Shown piece after piece: positions 16,089 through 24,106 of a stretch of 64,000 nt of DNA. The position numbers and the translations under genes were made by a program. Positions within the stretch are counted from its first letter, which is position 1, and each line of letters begins with the position of its first letter. The DNA comes from DASPFV01 sp035620975 (lineage in GTDB: Bacteria; Acidobacteriota; Vicinamibacteria; Vicinamibacterales; 2-12-FULL-66-21), in contig DASPFV010000279.1 in assembly GCA_035620975.1 (NCBI GenBank), positions 8,447 to 72,446 of the forward strand, given 5' to 3'. The notes under the pieces were generated by a model. The model worked only from the letters and a program-made list of their open reading frames with translations, was not told the origin of the DNA and did no database searches.

Positions 16089-16640
16089 TTACCTGGCGGT
16101 CGATCGGGGCGGGAAGTCCTTGAACATCTTGCGGACGTTGTCGTTCAGCTTCTTGATGGCCTTATCGGGGTTCGACGAGACGTTGCCGTCGGCGAGACCC
16201 CGCCAGAGCAGCGCCTTCGACGCGCCGTCAGTCAGGTGGATCAGGAGCGTCCCGACCGGGTACGAGCTCGTCGAGGTCGTGGCGCTCCCGAATCCTGTCC
16301 CGAACCACGGCCCGAGCCCGCCCCAACCCCAGGGCTGATGGAAGTCGCCGCTCGCGAACGTCTGGGCCGAATGCTCCGCGCGAAGGATCACGAGCGAATT
16401 GACCACCACGTCGCCGCCTGATGGAACCTGCGTCAGGCCCTTCGCCGCGAGTGCGCCGTCGACGGCATCCTTCAGGCGCTGATCCCACATCGTGTCGCCC
16501 GTCATCACGACTCCCCACGAATAGGTCTTGTACCTGGAGAAGTTCACCCGACGGTCGTAATCGACCAGGAGGACCGCCCACGCGGAGGTGGTGAACAGCA
16601 GGATGGCCACGAGGAACGCACACCACATCCGGATTCTCAT
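16089..16640 (-). CDS. DUF4136 domain-containing exported protein
   Basis: A 183-residue protein starting MRIRMWCAFLVAILLF, a signal peptide ending SAWA. The open frame runs further upstream but would then overlap the nucleotidyltransferase gene. The mature start VDYDRRVNFSRYKTYSW is the hallmark of DUF4136 (PF13590), followed by a helix with DQRLKDAVDGALAAKGLTQVPSGGDVVV and a C-terminal ALLWRGLADGNVSSNPDKAIKKLNDNVRKMFKDFPP. Many relatives are outer-membrane lipoproteins; no clear lipobox is seen here, though a cysteine is in the leader. The function is unknown. It lies 26 bases after the nucleotidyltransferase and 25 bases before the next gene. Confidence 0.85.
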   Translation of the reverse strand: MRIRMWCAFLVAILLFTTSAWAVLLVDYDRRVNFSRYKTYSWGVVMTGDTMWDQRLKDAVDGALAAKGLTQVPSGGDVVVNSLVILRAEHSAQTFASGDFHQPWGWGGLGPWFGTGFGSATTSTSSYPVGTLLIHLTDGASKALLWRGLADGNVSSNPDKAIKKLNDNVRKMFKDFPPRSTAR

Positions 16641-16666
16641 AACCCGCTCTCGTGTCTTCAGGACCA

Positions 16667-17494
16667 TCACCAGAACACCGAACAGCAGGGAGATGCCGGG
16701 CGCGAACGCCGGGTATCCCCAGTCATACCCAGTCCGGACGCGGCCGGCGCCCCCCTGGCGCCGAGCAGTGACTCGGCGCGGCGTAAATCCTCGGTGGTAT
16801 CGATGTCGCACCACACCGCGTCACCGATGTCGAACGCGCGCATCAGTCCGCGCCCGGCCAGTATCCTGACGCCGCCGCTCAACGTCGCATCGCCGCCATA
16901 GCGTGCAGAGACGAGCGCCGGGAAGAGCGACGGCGCGCAGACGAACATCCCGGTGTCGAGCGCGTCGAACGCGGTCAGCGCCTTGCCGATCGCCGTGATG
17001 TGGCAGCCGCGGATCTGCACCTTGGTGGCCTCGGCGGCGGTCTCGGGAGTCGTCGGCCGTGCGTCCACCGCCAGAACCGACTCGTCAGGGCCGGTCGGCA
17101 CGCGCAGCAGCTGCCGGAGCACCCGCGATTCGAACACGTGGTCGCCCATCAGCAGGGCGAAGCGTGAAGGAAGTCGGTAGCGCGCGGCGAGCACCGAAAT
17201 CCCGTTCTCCAGGTCCCAGTAGGGGTTGTAGGTGAAATGGATCGCGACGTCTGGGGGGGCATGACGCTCGATCGCGGCCTGGACGAGAACGGCCTGATAG
17301 CCCAGGACGATTTCGAATGCTCTCAGTCCGGCATCGCGCGCGGTGTCGAGCGTGCGGACGATGAGCGGCCGGCCGAGGACGGGCTGGAGGAGCTTCGACT
17401 CGCACGCGGGATGCTCAGAGCGATCGTCGTTGCCAGCCGCGAGCACGAGCGCCTGCCGGACGGCTCCGTCGGCGGCGGGAGGTTGCGCGCTCAT
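16667..17494 (-). CDS. NTP-transferase resembling inositol-1-phosphate cytidylyltransferase (IPCT)
   Basis: A 275-residue protein with a MobA-like nucleotidyltransferase fold. The ATG at 17494 has GAGG five bases upstream; the frame stays open to 17833 without a better start. The nucleotide-binding loop is ALVLAAGNDDRSE with the lysine in ESKLLQPVLGRPLI. The metal aspartate is in LLMGDHVFES. Later motifs EATKVQIRG, ITAIGKALTAFDALDTGMFVC and WCDIDTTEDLRRAE match the IPCT domain that activates inositol-1-phosphate with CTP for di-myo-inositol phosphate or phosphoinositide synthesis. The CDP-alcohol transferase domain normally fused behind it is absent. A related sugar or choline-phosphate nucleotidyltransferase is possible. 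It is the first gene of the operon ending at 13371. Confidence 0.72.
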   Translation of the reverse strand: MSAQPPAADGAVRQALVLAAGNDDRSEHPACESKLLQPVLGRPLIVRTLDTARDAGLRAFEIVLGYQAVLVQAAIERHAPPDVAIHFTYNPYWDLENGISVLAARYRLPSRFALLMGDHVFESRVLRQLLRVPTGPDESVLAVDARPTTPETAAEATKVQIRGCHITAIGKALTAFDALDTGMFVCAPSLFPALVSARYGGDATLSGGVRILAGRGLMRAFDIGDAVWCDIDTTEDLRRAESLLGARGAPAASGLGMTGDTRRSRPASPCCSVFW

Positions 17495-17932
17495 GAGGGC
17501 CTCGCGTAACACTGGACACGAATCGACACTGCCTCTTGGCTCCGCCATCGCCTTGGAACAGGCAAAGGGGGTACCAGCGGGCGCCGCGGTCCTGACGTGT
17601 GCTGACGCCTGCGTTCGGAGTCGGCTGAAGGCCCGCGTGTCCGGCCGGTGCGCAGATTCACGCGACCTGTGCGATGGCGAACACCTGATGAGCCAACGTC
17701 CGCGATGACGCTGGCGTTCGGCCGGCATGGGTGGAACCTCGAACAGCTTCATGACGCGTGCCCAGGTCCATCTCACTCGCCGGTTCGCGATCACGTACTG
17801 GCACTGGTCGAACGCCAGTCTGGCCGACAGCAACCCCGGAGCGGATCTCGTCGGTGCGAGCGTGCGCCTGCGAGCGCACGACCGCAGGCGCCGCGCGACC
17901 AGATCGCCCGGCTCTCCCCGGCCGCACGGGCC
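17495..17932. other. Intergenic stretch, no gene seen
   Basis: All frames in this 438-base gap are short or arginine-rich translations without ribosome sites. A minus-strand piece near 17720-17830 (CQYVIANRRVRWTWARVMKLF) looks more protein-like than its surroundings and may be a fragment of a lost gene, but I do not recognise it. The promoter of the four-gene operon downstream should lie here; no clear hexamer pair was found. Confidence 0.4.
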
Positions 17933-18364
17933 TCATGCCACCTGCCAGGGCTGGACCCCCGCGTGGACCTCGGCGGAACGCGCAGGCCGCAGCCGCCACG
18001 AGGCCAGCACACTGGCCAGCAATACGAGCGGCACAATGATCTCTCCGAGCGGATCGCCGGAAACCGCGTGCGAAATGGCGGCGCCGGTGAGCGTGAAGAA
18101 CATCCCGGCGTAGGCCCACTCTTTCACTCGGGGGAACCCCGGCGCGAGGATCGCCGCGGTTCCGAGCAGCTTCCACGTGCCGAGTATCGTCGCGAAGTAC
18201 GGCGGGTACCCGAGGTGTGCCAGCCCTTCGATGATTGGCGGTGCCTGCACGACGTCGAGGATGCCGATAGCGCCGAGGCCGGACGCGGCGACACCCGTCG
18301 CGGCCCAATACAGCACCTTCGTGGTGCTGATCGCTGGAATGGTCGTGTCCCTGGCCGTGCGCAT
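17933..18364 (-). CDS. DoxX-like family membrane protein
   Basis: A 143-residue protein with four predicted membrane helices (about residues 17-37, 57-74, 84-103 and 107-123). The order and motifs fit the DoxX-like family (PF13564): KVLYWAATGVAASGLGAIGILDVV, GYPPYFATILGTWKLLGTAAILAP, RVKEWAYAGMFFTLTGAAISH. GGGAG lies six bases before the ATG. Family members are small quinone-linked or redox-associated membrane proteins of mostly unknown function. It is a single-gene unit here with no redox partner next to it. Confidence 0.88.
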   Translation of the reverse strand: MRTARDTTIPAISTTKVLYWAATGVAASGLGAIGILDVVQAPPIIEGLAHLGYPPYFATILGTWKLLGTAAILAPGFPRVKEWAYAGMFFTLTGAAISHAVSGDPLGEIIVPLVLLASVLASWRLRPARSAEVHAGVQPWQVA

Positions 18365-18649
18365 GATGTGCTCCCTGAAACGGTGCGCGCGCGTGACAGT
18401 CGAGGCGATTCGAAGCGACCGCCGCGCAGTTCCCGGTGCCGCAGGGCACCGTGATCGCGCCCGACACGGTCAATGGGCGTGCCAACCAGGTGCCAGGCGG
18501 CCCGCCGGGCACGCTGGCATGCTCAGCGTCGGATCGGTCCGGTCAGGCGCAGGGCGCGTGCGCCCGCACGACGGCGGCGGTCGGAAGCCGTCGGCATCGA
18601 GATTGCTCGAGGCGAACCATTGAGACGAGACCCCTCAACGGAGACGCAA

Positions 18650-18898
18650 GTGGCGCAGAAAGGCGTGCATTTGATCGTCGGCAGGCTCCTGACCGAGCAG
18701 AAGTTTCGAGCGACGTTTCTCGATCGGCCGCTCGAGACGCTCATGGCGGTGCGCGAGGCGGGCCTGGAGCTGACGAACGTCGAAATCGACGCGCTCGCCC
18801 AAACCGACCGGCGGTTGTGGCAGTTGGGGCCCGAGTGGGTCGATGCGCGCCTTCAGGTCCGTCCTGTGTTGCCGGAGCGCGCAAGCGCGGGCGAGTAG
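18650..18898 (+). CDS. Small helical protein resembling Os1348/NHLP-clan proteins
   Basis: An 82-residue product from a GTG at 18650 with GGAGA five bases upstream; the frame stays open to 18473 but that part is arginine-rich noise. The core VGRLLTEQKFRATFLDRPLETLMAVREAGLELTNVEIDAL has the layout of the Os1348-type NHLP clan, the small helical domain seen in some leader-like peptides and dioxygenase subunits (L..D..FR..FL.DP...L...G..LT..E..AL). The C-terminal 30 residues (WQLGPEWVDARLQVRPVLPE) have no Cys, Ser or Thr-rich core, so a modified-peptide precursor is not obvious. No maturation enzyme is nearby. Its role is unknown. Confidence 0.6.
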   Translation: MAQKGVHLIVGRLLTEQKFRATFLDRPLETLMAVREAGLELTNVEIDALAQTDRRLWQLGPEWVDARLQVRPVLPERASAGE

Positions 18899-19079
18899 CA
18901 CCCTTCATCGTCGCCCTGCTCGGCTCACCGATCTCGGGAAGACGCGGCCGGCCAGGCGCAGTTGCGCCGGGCAGCCTCGCACCGGGCGCACCTCGCGCCC
19001 AGAGCCCCCGGCACCCTTCGCACTGTCGCACCCAGGGCACACTCGCACCGGGGCACGCGAGGCACGATAGGATTCGCAG
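18899..19079. repeat. Degenerate GCACC-rich intergenic repeats
   Basis: Loose copies of GGGCACACTCGCACC and TTCGCACTGTCGCACC occur between 18975 and 19060. A similar phrase (GGGGCACCCTCGCAACAAAG) occurs at about 19719-19738. They look like another member of the short-period intergenic repeats of this genome. Confidence 0.5.
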
Positions 19080-19607
19080 ATGCCCCCCGACCTCCTCCAG
19101 CTGCTGAGGGAACAACACGCCGCGAACTTCCGGGACGTCGCCGGCGCGAGCGTCACGCTGACCCTCCCCGTCTCGGATCGGCTCGTGACCAGGCTGGTCG
19201 CGGAGCAGCTGACGCCCTCGTCGCGCCTCCGGCACCTCGACGTCCGCGCGGAAGCGTCGAACCGGTTCAAGGTGGCCGTGCAGCTCGCGCGGCCTGCCTT
19301 CCTGCCTTCTCTGACGATTCCCTTCGACATCGAGCGGCAGCCTGCGCTGCCGGCGTCTCCCGTGCTCGTTCTGCGCGTCGCCTCCTCGGCGTCGGTGATG
19401 TCGTTCGCGGGGGCCGCGCTGCGGCTGCTCGATTCGCTGCCGCCGGGCATTACCCTCGATGGCAATCTGGTGTCCCTCGACCTCCGGCTGCTCGCGGCGC
19501 GGTACGGACGGGCCGACGTCTTCGAGTACCTCGACTCGCTGGCGCTGACCACCGAGCCCGGCCGGATCGTGCTTTCCGTGCGCGCCGCGTTGCCGCCGAG
19601 AACCTGA
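19080..19607 (+). CDS. Conserved hypothetical protein, likely membrane-surface or lipid-binding beta-sandwich
   Basis: A 175-residue protein with no signal peptide and no cysteines. The N-terminal helix (LLQLLREQHAANFRDVAG) leads into alternating amphipathic strands (ASVTLTLPVSDRLVTRLVAEQL, FKVAVQLARPAFLPSLTIPFDIE, VLVLRVAS) and a final EPGRIVLSVRAALP. This pattern recalls the AsmA/LmeA-like lipid-binding folds, but I do not recognise a named family. The ATG follows a gap of repeats with no clear ribosome site. It converges with the GH2 gene across a heptamer array. Confidence 0.65.
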   Translation: MPPDLLQLLREQHAANFRDVAGASVTLTLPVSDRLVTRLVAEQLTPSSRLRHLDVRAEASNRFKVAVQLARPAFLPSLTIPFDIERQPALPASPVLVLRVASSASVMSFAGAALRLLDSLPPGITLDGNLVSLDLRLLAARYGRADVFEYLDSLALTTEPGRIVLSVRAALPPRT

Positions 19608-19659
19608 CGCCAGACGGGAGGCGCCGCTGCCTCAAGCCTTCGGCTGGGCTGGCCAGCGC

Positions 19660-19745
19660 CCAGCCCAAAGCCGAGAACCCCAGCCCAAAGCCGAGAGCCC
19701 AAAGCCCAAAGCCCACCCGGGGCACCCTCGCAACAAAGGCACCCC
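19660..19745. repeat. Heptamer array between convergent genes
   Basis: AGCCCAA/AGCCGAG-type heptamers run from about 19660 to 19716, followed by a GGGGCACCCTCGC phrase. The unit is the reverse complement of the GGGCTCA-type heptamers found in other gaps of this window. Confidence 0.85.
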
Positions 19746-19754
19746 GGGCGCCCG

Positions 19755-21977
19755 TTACTTGACATCGACGATCCCGACATCGATGTACTGCCCTCCCCGT
19801 TCCTGCCGGACGTGAACCGCCAGCGTATTGGCGCCGGCACGGAGCGACTTGCGGGCCGCATCGTCCAGGGGCAGGAAGATGTAGCCGCCCGTCGCGCCGG
19901 GGCGTTCGAGGAGCAGGTCGCCATTCAGGTACACCTCGACCCCGTCGTCGTGGAAGATCTTGAGATGGGGGCTGGTGAGCTGTGCGGGTGCGAGATCGAC
20001 GGTACGGCGGAGCCAGAGATCGGTCGTCTTCCACTCGGTGCCCACGCGTCCCCACCGCGTCTGTGCCTGTCCGAACCCGGACGGCCCTTCCTTCCAGGCG
20101 GACGCGTCGAAGGCGGGGGCCGTCCAGCCCTCGGCCGGCTGTGACGTGGTGTAGCGCCACGAGACTGCCTGGCTGTCGGCGGTCGGAGCAACGGTCACGA
20201 CGCGCGATGGCGGCGTGTAGAGGGCCGCGTGCCACTTCGCCAGTTCCGCGACGGGCAGCTTGGTCATCGCCCGGTCGTACGTCATCAGGCCGTTGACCTC
20301 GATCTCGACGTCGGTCGTCTGGGTGTAGATGGCCGCCGCGGCGCCGAAGCCGATCTGGAGGCGGAGCTGCGCGAGCAGATCGCGGTACGCCGCCCCGAGC
20401 GCGTCCGCCGACGTGTAGCTTCGATAGCCCCAGTTGCCCTTCGGGAGCCACGTGTGCCCTTCGAGGGGCAGTCCCAGGCCGCCGAACTCGCCGATGACCA
20501 TCGCACGGTCCGGCTCCAGCGGCGCGCCGGCCGGTCCGGGATACGCGTGCAGGTCGATGACGTGGCCCACGTTCTGGTCCGTCCAGCCGCTGGCGTTGTT
20601 GACGAGGCGGGTGGGGTCCTCGCCTGCGAGCCAGCTGACGTACTTGGCGGTCTCGTGCTGGCCCCAGCCCTCGTTGAAGGGGACCCACATCACGATGGAG
20701 GGATGATGCCGCAGCGCGGAGACCATGGCGGCGAGCTCGCGCTGGAAGCCCGCGATCCCCTCCGGGGTGTTGTTGTCGCCGCTCGGCATGTCCTGCCAGA
20801 CCAGCATGCCCAGGCGATCGCACTCGTAGTACCAGCGGGCCGGCTCGATCTTCACGTGCTTGCGGATTGCGTTGTAGCCCATCTTCTTCTGCGCCTCGAT
20901 GTCGAATCGAAGCGCCTCGGAAGTCGGGGCCGTGTAGAGGCCGTCCGGCCACCAGCCCTGATCGAGCTGGCCGAACTGGAAGAGCGCGGTCCCGTTGAGG
21001 AGCAGACGAGTGATCCCGTTCGCGTCGCGGCCTATGGAAATCTTCCGCATCCCGAAATAGCTGCGGACGCTGTCGCCCGTCGAGAGGCGGACCGTCAGGT
21101 CGTAGAGGAACGGGTCCCCGGGGGACCACTGGCGGGCGTTCGGAACGCGAAGCTCGATAGGCTTGTCGAGCGGACCGCTGGCCGACCCGACCGCCGAGGT
21201 GCCCTCGAGCGCCTCGACGCGCGCGGTCGTATCCGCGGGCGTGCCCGCCCCTGACACGCGGACGCGAACGACCCCGGCGTCGAGATCGGGATCGATGCGG
21301 AGAGCCGAGATGTGCGCCGCAGGGACGGTCTCGAGCCACACGGTCTGCCAGATACCCGTCACGGCCGTGTACCAGATCGTGCGCGGCTCGAGCACCTGCT
21401 TGCCCCGCGGCTGGGGGCCTTTGTCGGTCGGGTCCCAGACGCGCACGACGAGCTCCTGGCGGGCCCCGTCGGCGAGCGCGTCGGTCACGTCGAAGGCGAA
21501 CGGATCGTAGCCGCCGCGGTGCTCGCCGACCTGTCGGCCGTTGACCCAGACCACGGCCTCCCAGTCCACCGCGCCGAAGTGCAGCAGCACGCGCCGACCA
21601 GTGGCCGGGCGCGCCATCTCGAAGGTGCGGCGATACCAGAGGTGCTGTCCGGGAGTCATCGGCCGCTGAACGCCGCTCAGAAACGATTCGATGGCGAACG
21701 GGACCAGAATGCGCCCCTCGTACGTGTCCGGCCGCGCCGCGCCACGCGCCGTCAACGCGTAGTCCCAGTGGCCGTTGAGGTTCTGCCACGATTCGCGCCG
21801 CATGTGCGGCCGCGGATACTCGGGGAGCACCGCGTCAGGCTTGACGTCGGCCGCCCATTTCGTGAGCAGCCGGGGCTGCGCTGCCGAGGCCGGCTGCGCC
21901 GCCGGCCGGGGCTGGCTGGCCGTGGCCACTGGCAGGGCCACGGCGAGGCCGATGATTCGTCGCCACGGATAGCTCAT
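19755..21977 (-). CDS. Exported glycoside hydrolase family 2 protein (beta-galactosidase/glucuronidase-like)
   Basis: A 740-residue enzyme with a signal peptide (MSYPWRRIIGLAVALPVATAS). Domains in order: GH2 sugar-binding jelly roll (about 45-215, RRESWQNLNGHWDYAL, LHFGAVDWEAVVWVNGRQVGEHRGGYDPF), immunoglobulin-like (220-325), TIM barrel (330-600), and an extra C-terminal beta-sandwich (610-740, ending DVGIVDVK) that resembles a galactose-binding module. The acid/base is E436 in WVPFNEGWGQ and the nucleophile E497 in VIGEFGG. The sugar released cannot be told from the sequence. The gene is preceded by one CCACGGAAAAACACGG unit and stands alone. No ribosome site is obvious; the ATG is chosen for the signal peptide. 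Confidence 0.9.
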   Translation of the reverse strand: MSYPWRRIIGLAVALPVATASQPRPAAQPASAAQPRLLTKWAADVKPDAVLPEYPRPHMRRESWQNLNGHWDYALTARGAARPDTYEGRILVPFAIESFLSGVQRPMTPGQHLWYRRTFEMARPATGRRVLLHFGAVDWEAVVWVNGRQVGEHRGGYDPFAFDVTDALADGARQELVVRVWDPTDKGPQPRGKQVLEPRTIWYTAVTGIWQTVWLETVPAAHISALRIDPDLDAGVVRVRVSGAGTPADTTARVEALEGTSAVGSASGPLDKPIELRVPNARQWSPGDPFLYDLTVRLSTGDSVRSYFGMRKISIGRDANGITRLLLNGTALFQFGQLDQGWWPDGLYTAPTSEALRFDIEAQKKMGYNAIRKHVKIEPARWYYECDRLGMLVWQDMPSGDNNTPEGIAGFQRELAAMVSALRHHPSIVMWVPFNEGWGQHETAKYVSWLAGEDPTRLVNNASGWTDQNVGHVIDLHAYPGPAGAPLEPDRAMVIGEFGGLGLPLEGHTWLPKGNWGYRSYTSADALGAAYRDLLAQLRLQIGFGAAAAIYTQTTDVEIEVNGLMTYDRAMTKLPVAELAKWHAALYTPPSRVVTVAPTADSQAVSWRYTTSQPAEGWTAPAFDASAWKEGPSGFGQAQTRWGRVGTEWKTTDLWLRRTVDLAPAQLTSPHLKIFHDDGVEVYLNGDLLLERPGATGGYIFLPLDDAARKSLRAGANTLAVHVRQERGGQYIDVGIVDVK

Positions 21978-21985
21978 GGGTGCCG

Positions 21986-22001
21986 CCACGGAAAAACACG
22001 G
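21986..22001 (+). repeat. Single CCACGGAAAAACACGG unit
   Basis: An exact 16-base copy of the unit that makes up the array at 2869-2931 lies directly in front of the GH2 gene. An open frame through it would extend the hydrolase by 28 residues, which is not credible as part of the signal peptide. Confidence 0.9.
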
Positions 22002-22216
22002 ACAGACACTGACGCGCGAGGTGCGAGGCGAATAGCTTACCGGGGCGGGGCAGGTTTGCAAGCGGAGACGACGGGAGCCTGCTCGGGCAGCCCGGGAACT
22101 CGACGCCCGGAACTCGATGAATGGGCCAAAATCAGGCCCTTGATGGGCCGCCGGCAGGCAATTCGAGCGAAACTCGGCCGCGTTGGTGATTGCTGCGGCG
22201 TTTATCGCGGGTCAGG

Positions 22217-22444
22217 TTAGGCAGTGTCGCGCCGAGCGAGGTCCATCTCCGTGGTCGCTATGGTGCTCCACACGCCGTCGGGCGCACGCCGGCGAAGTGA
22301 GCGTCCGTCGACAATCGCGAGAGCGCCGCCCTGGCCGTCGGGCGCGAGCGCTCTGACAGACTGAGCGCCCAGCTCTTGGTCGCGCGTCTCGCCCGAGACG
22401 ACGAACAACCCGTCGCGCCAGCTGGCCACAAGCTGCTCCCGCAA
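22217..22444 (-). pseudogene. Truncated beta-propeller-like protein fragment
   Basis: A 75-codon frame reads MREQLVASWRDGLFVVSGETRDQELGAQSVRALAPDGQ and so on, with blade-like strand pairs (LFVVSGETR, VRALAPDGQGGALAIVDGRSLRR, GVWSTIATTEMDL). This looks like the first two blades of a YVTN/BNR-type propeller that normally runs to some 300 residues. It ends in RRDTA and a stop directly after TTEMDLA, so the gene is broken. It lies downstream of the cold-shock gene on the same strand. Confidence 0.45.
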
Positions 22445-22473
22445 GCGTACGCGCGGCTGGGTGACTCGTCCCG

Positions 22474-22677
22474 TTACGTCGATGTCCGCCGCACGTTCTC
22501 GGCGCGTGGGCCCTTCGGCCCTTGGCCCACCTCGAATTCCACGCTGTCGCCCTCCCGCAGATCGTCGATGCGCTCTCCGGAAACGGCGCTCTGATGAAAG
22601 AAGTATTCCTTTCCCGCATCATCCTTGATGAAGCCGAAGCCCTTGTCCACTCGCAAAGTCCGAATCTTTCCCGTCAT
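22474..22677 (-). CDS. Cold-shock protein (CspA family)
   Basis: A 67-residue single cold-shock domain with AGGAGG four bases before its ATG, one of the strongest ribosome sites in the window. RNP1 is seen as KGFGFIKD and RNP2 as YFFHQSAV; REGDSVEFEVGQGPKGPRAENV completes the beta-barrel. It binds single-stranded RNA/DNA and acts as an RNA chaperone. The open frame extends 13 codons upstream without support. The upstream leader contains a GGGGCGACACGCCCC hairpin, in keeping with the structured leaders of csp mRNAs, though no cold-shock box could be identified. Confidence 0.95.
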   Translation of the reverse strand: MTGKIRTLRVDKGFGFIKDDAGKEYFFHQSAVSGERIDDLREGDSVEFEVGQGPKGPRAENVRRTST

Positions 22678-23142
22678 GAATCCTCCTGCCGCCTCCCTCA
22701 TGGAGCCGGTCGCCAATCGTCCCGCGTGTGTGATCTGCTGCGCGACGAATCTCTCATGGGGCGTGTCGCCCCGCGCATCGGTCAGTATCGCACTGTTTCT
22801 GGCGACCCCCCATGCGGCGGCGCCCGGTCGACAGCCGACAATGTTGTCGACGCTCCTCTCTCACTGCCCTCAGTCGAGGCGCGGGGAGGTTGACGGAGCA
22901 GGGGAAATGCGGGTCCGCGGTTCCCGGCGACACGTGTTCTTGGCCACTGGTCGCCTCGACAGAACTGCTTCCCGGGTGCGTGGAGGCGGGTACCTCCTGC
23001 GTAGACGGTGTGGCGGGTGGGCTTGATGGATGCCCGAATCCATTATCGGGCAGAGCGTCGGCCCCGCGACTTCTGGGCGCGGAGACGCGGGGGATGATCG
23101 CTGATACCGCCGTCGGCGAGCAACTGTATCCGATGACCCTGC
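22678..23142. other. Leader of the cold-shock gene and intergenic stretch
   Basis: The part next to the cold-shock gene carries a small hairpin (GGGGCGACACGCCCC on the minus strand, near 22757-22771). The remainder shows only arginine-rich frames and no gene or repeat that I can support. Confidence 0.4.
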
Positions 23143-23148
23143 TACGAT
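23143..23148 (+). promoter_or_regulatory. -10 box suggesting leaderless transcription
   Basis: TACGAT (23143-23148) ends six bases before the ATG at 23155. A start at the usual distance would fall on the ATG itself, giving a leaderless mRNA. No ribosome site is present. No convincing -35 was found. Confidence 0.35.
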
Positions 23149-23154
23149 AACGCC

Positions 23155-23406
23155 ATGCTCAACCTCACCATTGCCCTGAAGCGCACCCGCTCGGAAGACG
23201 AGCACCGGTGTGCCGTCTGCGGCGCCCGCTTTGCGCCCATCGAAGACTCCGGCTCGCGCATCCTGTCGATGAAGAACGGCGACCAGGAGACGGTAACGGC
23301 CATCATGTGCGGCGGCTGCCACTCCAAATGGTCGGCCGGGACGCCGGTCACGCTCAAAGCCGAGCGGCCCGCCACGACGGGGGAGACGGAGCCTTCGCGC
23401 GAATAG
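23155..23406 (+). CDS. Small zinc-ribbon-like protein
   Basis: An 83-residue protein with two CxxC pairs, CAVCGARF (near residue 19) and CGGCHSKW (near residue 53), separated by about 30 residues. This is the arrangement of a single zinc ribbon. The N-terminus (LNLTIALKRTRSEDEH) and C-terminus (KAERPATTGETEPSRE) are polar and probably flexible. I do not recognise a named family. It may be a small nucleic-acid- or protein-binding adaptor. It is a lone gene behind a -10 box placed for leaderless translation. Confidence 0.65.
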   Translation: MLNLTIALKRTRSEDEHRCAVCGARFAPIEDSGSRILSMKNGDQETVTAIMCGGCHSKWSAGTPVTLKAERPATTGETEPSRE

Positions 23407-23839
23407 CCGCCACCACATCCAGTTTGCAACAGAAGGTTTCGAAGTGATCCCGCCACGAAATCGCGCGATTGAACGGTTTGTCGTGCAGTCGCCTGGAGGT
23501 CTCGCGTCTGCACGCGAAGCATCTTGGCCTGACTGAACGCTGTCCTCCCCGCGCGCCGTCGGGAAGTCCACGACCTCCGGCTCCGGATCAGCAGTTACTC
23601 GGGCTGGCAGCGAAGCGGGTGTTCGGCCACCGGGTAAGAGGCTCGTTGGCCGCCTTACGCGCCGCAGCGACAACACCGGGTTCTGGAGCAGCATGTGTGA
23701 AATCCCTATTGCGGGCTTGCCGCTCCTCCTGAAGGAGAGGCAGTAGACCCCTTCGCTGATTCAGAGGCGCCATGCGGCGCGGGCTAACGTGATCACCGCT
23801 GGGAAGCGCTGGCTCCACCGTCGGCGTTCGCAACGCGGC
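23407..23839. other. Intergenic stretch, no gene seen
   Basis: No frame here has a ribosome site or recognisable motif on either strand, and no repeat class of this genome is present. The composition is less GC-rich than the neighbouring genes, as expected of non-coding sequence. Confidence 0.45.
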
Positions 23840-24106
23840 TTACGCCTCGACGAGAATCACCAGTGTCTCGGGCGCCACGCCATCATGGGCCATCGCCTCC
23901 GCGGCCGCCGGGCTCTGCATGACGGCGTTCAACGCATCCATGTCTGGCACATCCATCACCACAGCCACCCGCTTCGGGTTCTGCGGATCCACGAACGTCC
24001 GGATGTTGGTGACGCCGAGCGGGCCAAACAGCTCCTTGCGTTTCGGCGAGCGCAGCCAATGATCCTGACCCTTTGTGATGTCGTGATATCCAACGATCGT
24101 CGGCAT
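23840..24106 (-). CDS. Small alpha/beta protein, ferredoxin-like (dimeric barrel) fold likely
   Basis: An 88-residue protein whose ATG at 24106 has AAGGAG five bases upstream; the frame runs on to 24229 without support. The strand-helix-strand order (PTIVGYHDI, LRSPKRKELFGPLGV, NIRTFVDPQNPKRVAVVMDVPDMDALNAVMQSPAAAEAMAHDG, ETLVILVEA) fits a dimeric alpha-beta barrel such as small cyclase-like or DUF1330-like proteins. No catalytic motif is visible. It is a single-gene unit of unknown role. Confidence 0.7.
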   Translation of the reverse strand: MPTIVGYHDITKGQDHWLRSPKRKELFGPLGVTNIRTFVDPQNPKRVAVVMDVPDMDALNAVMQSPAAAEAMAHDGVAPETLVILVEA

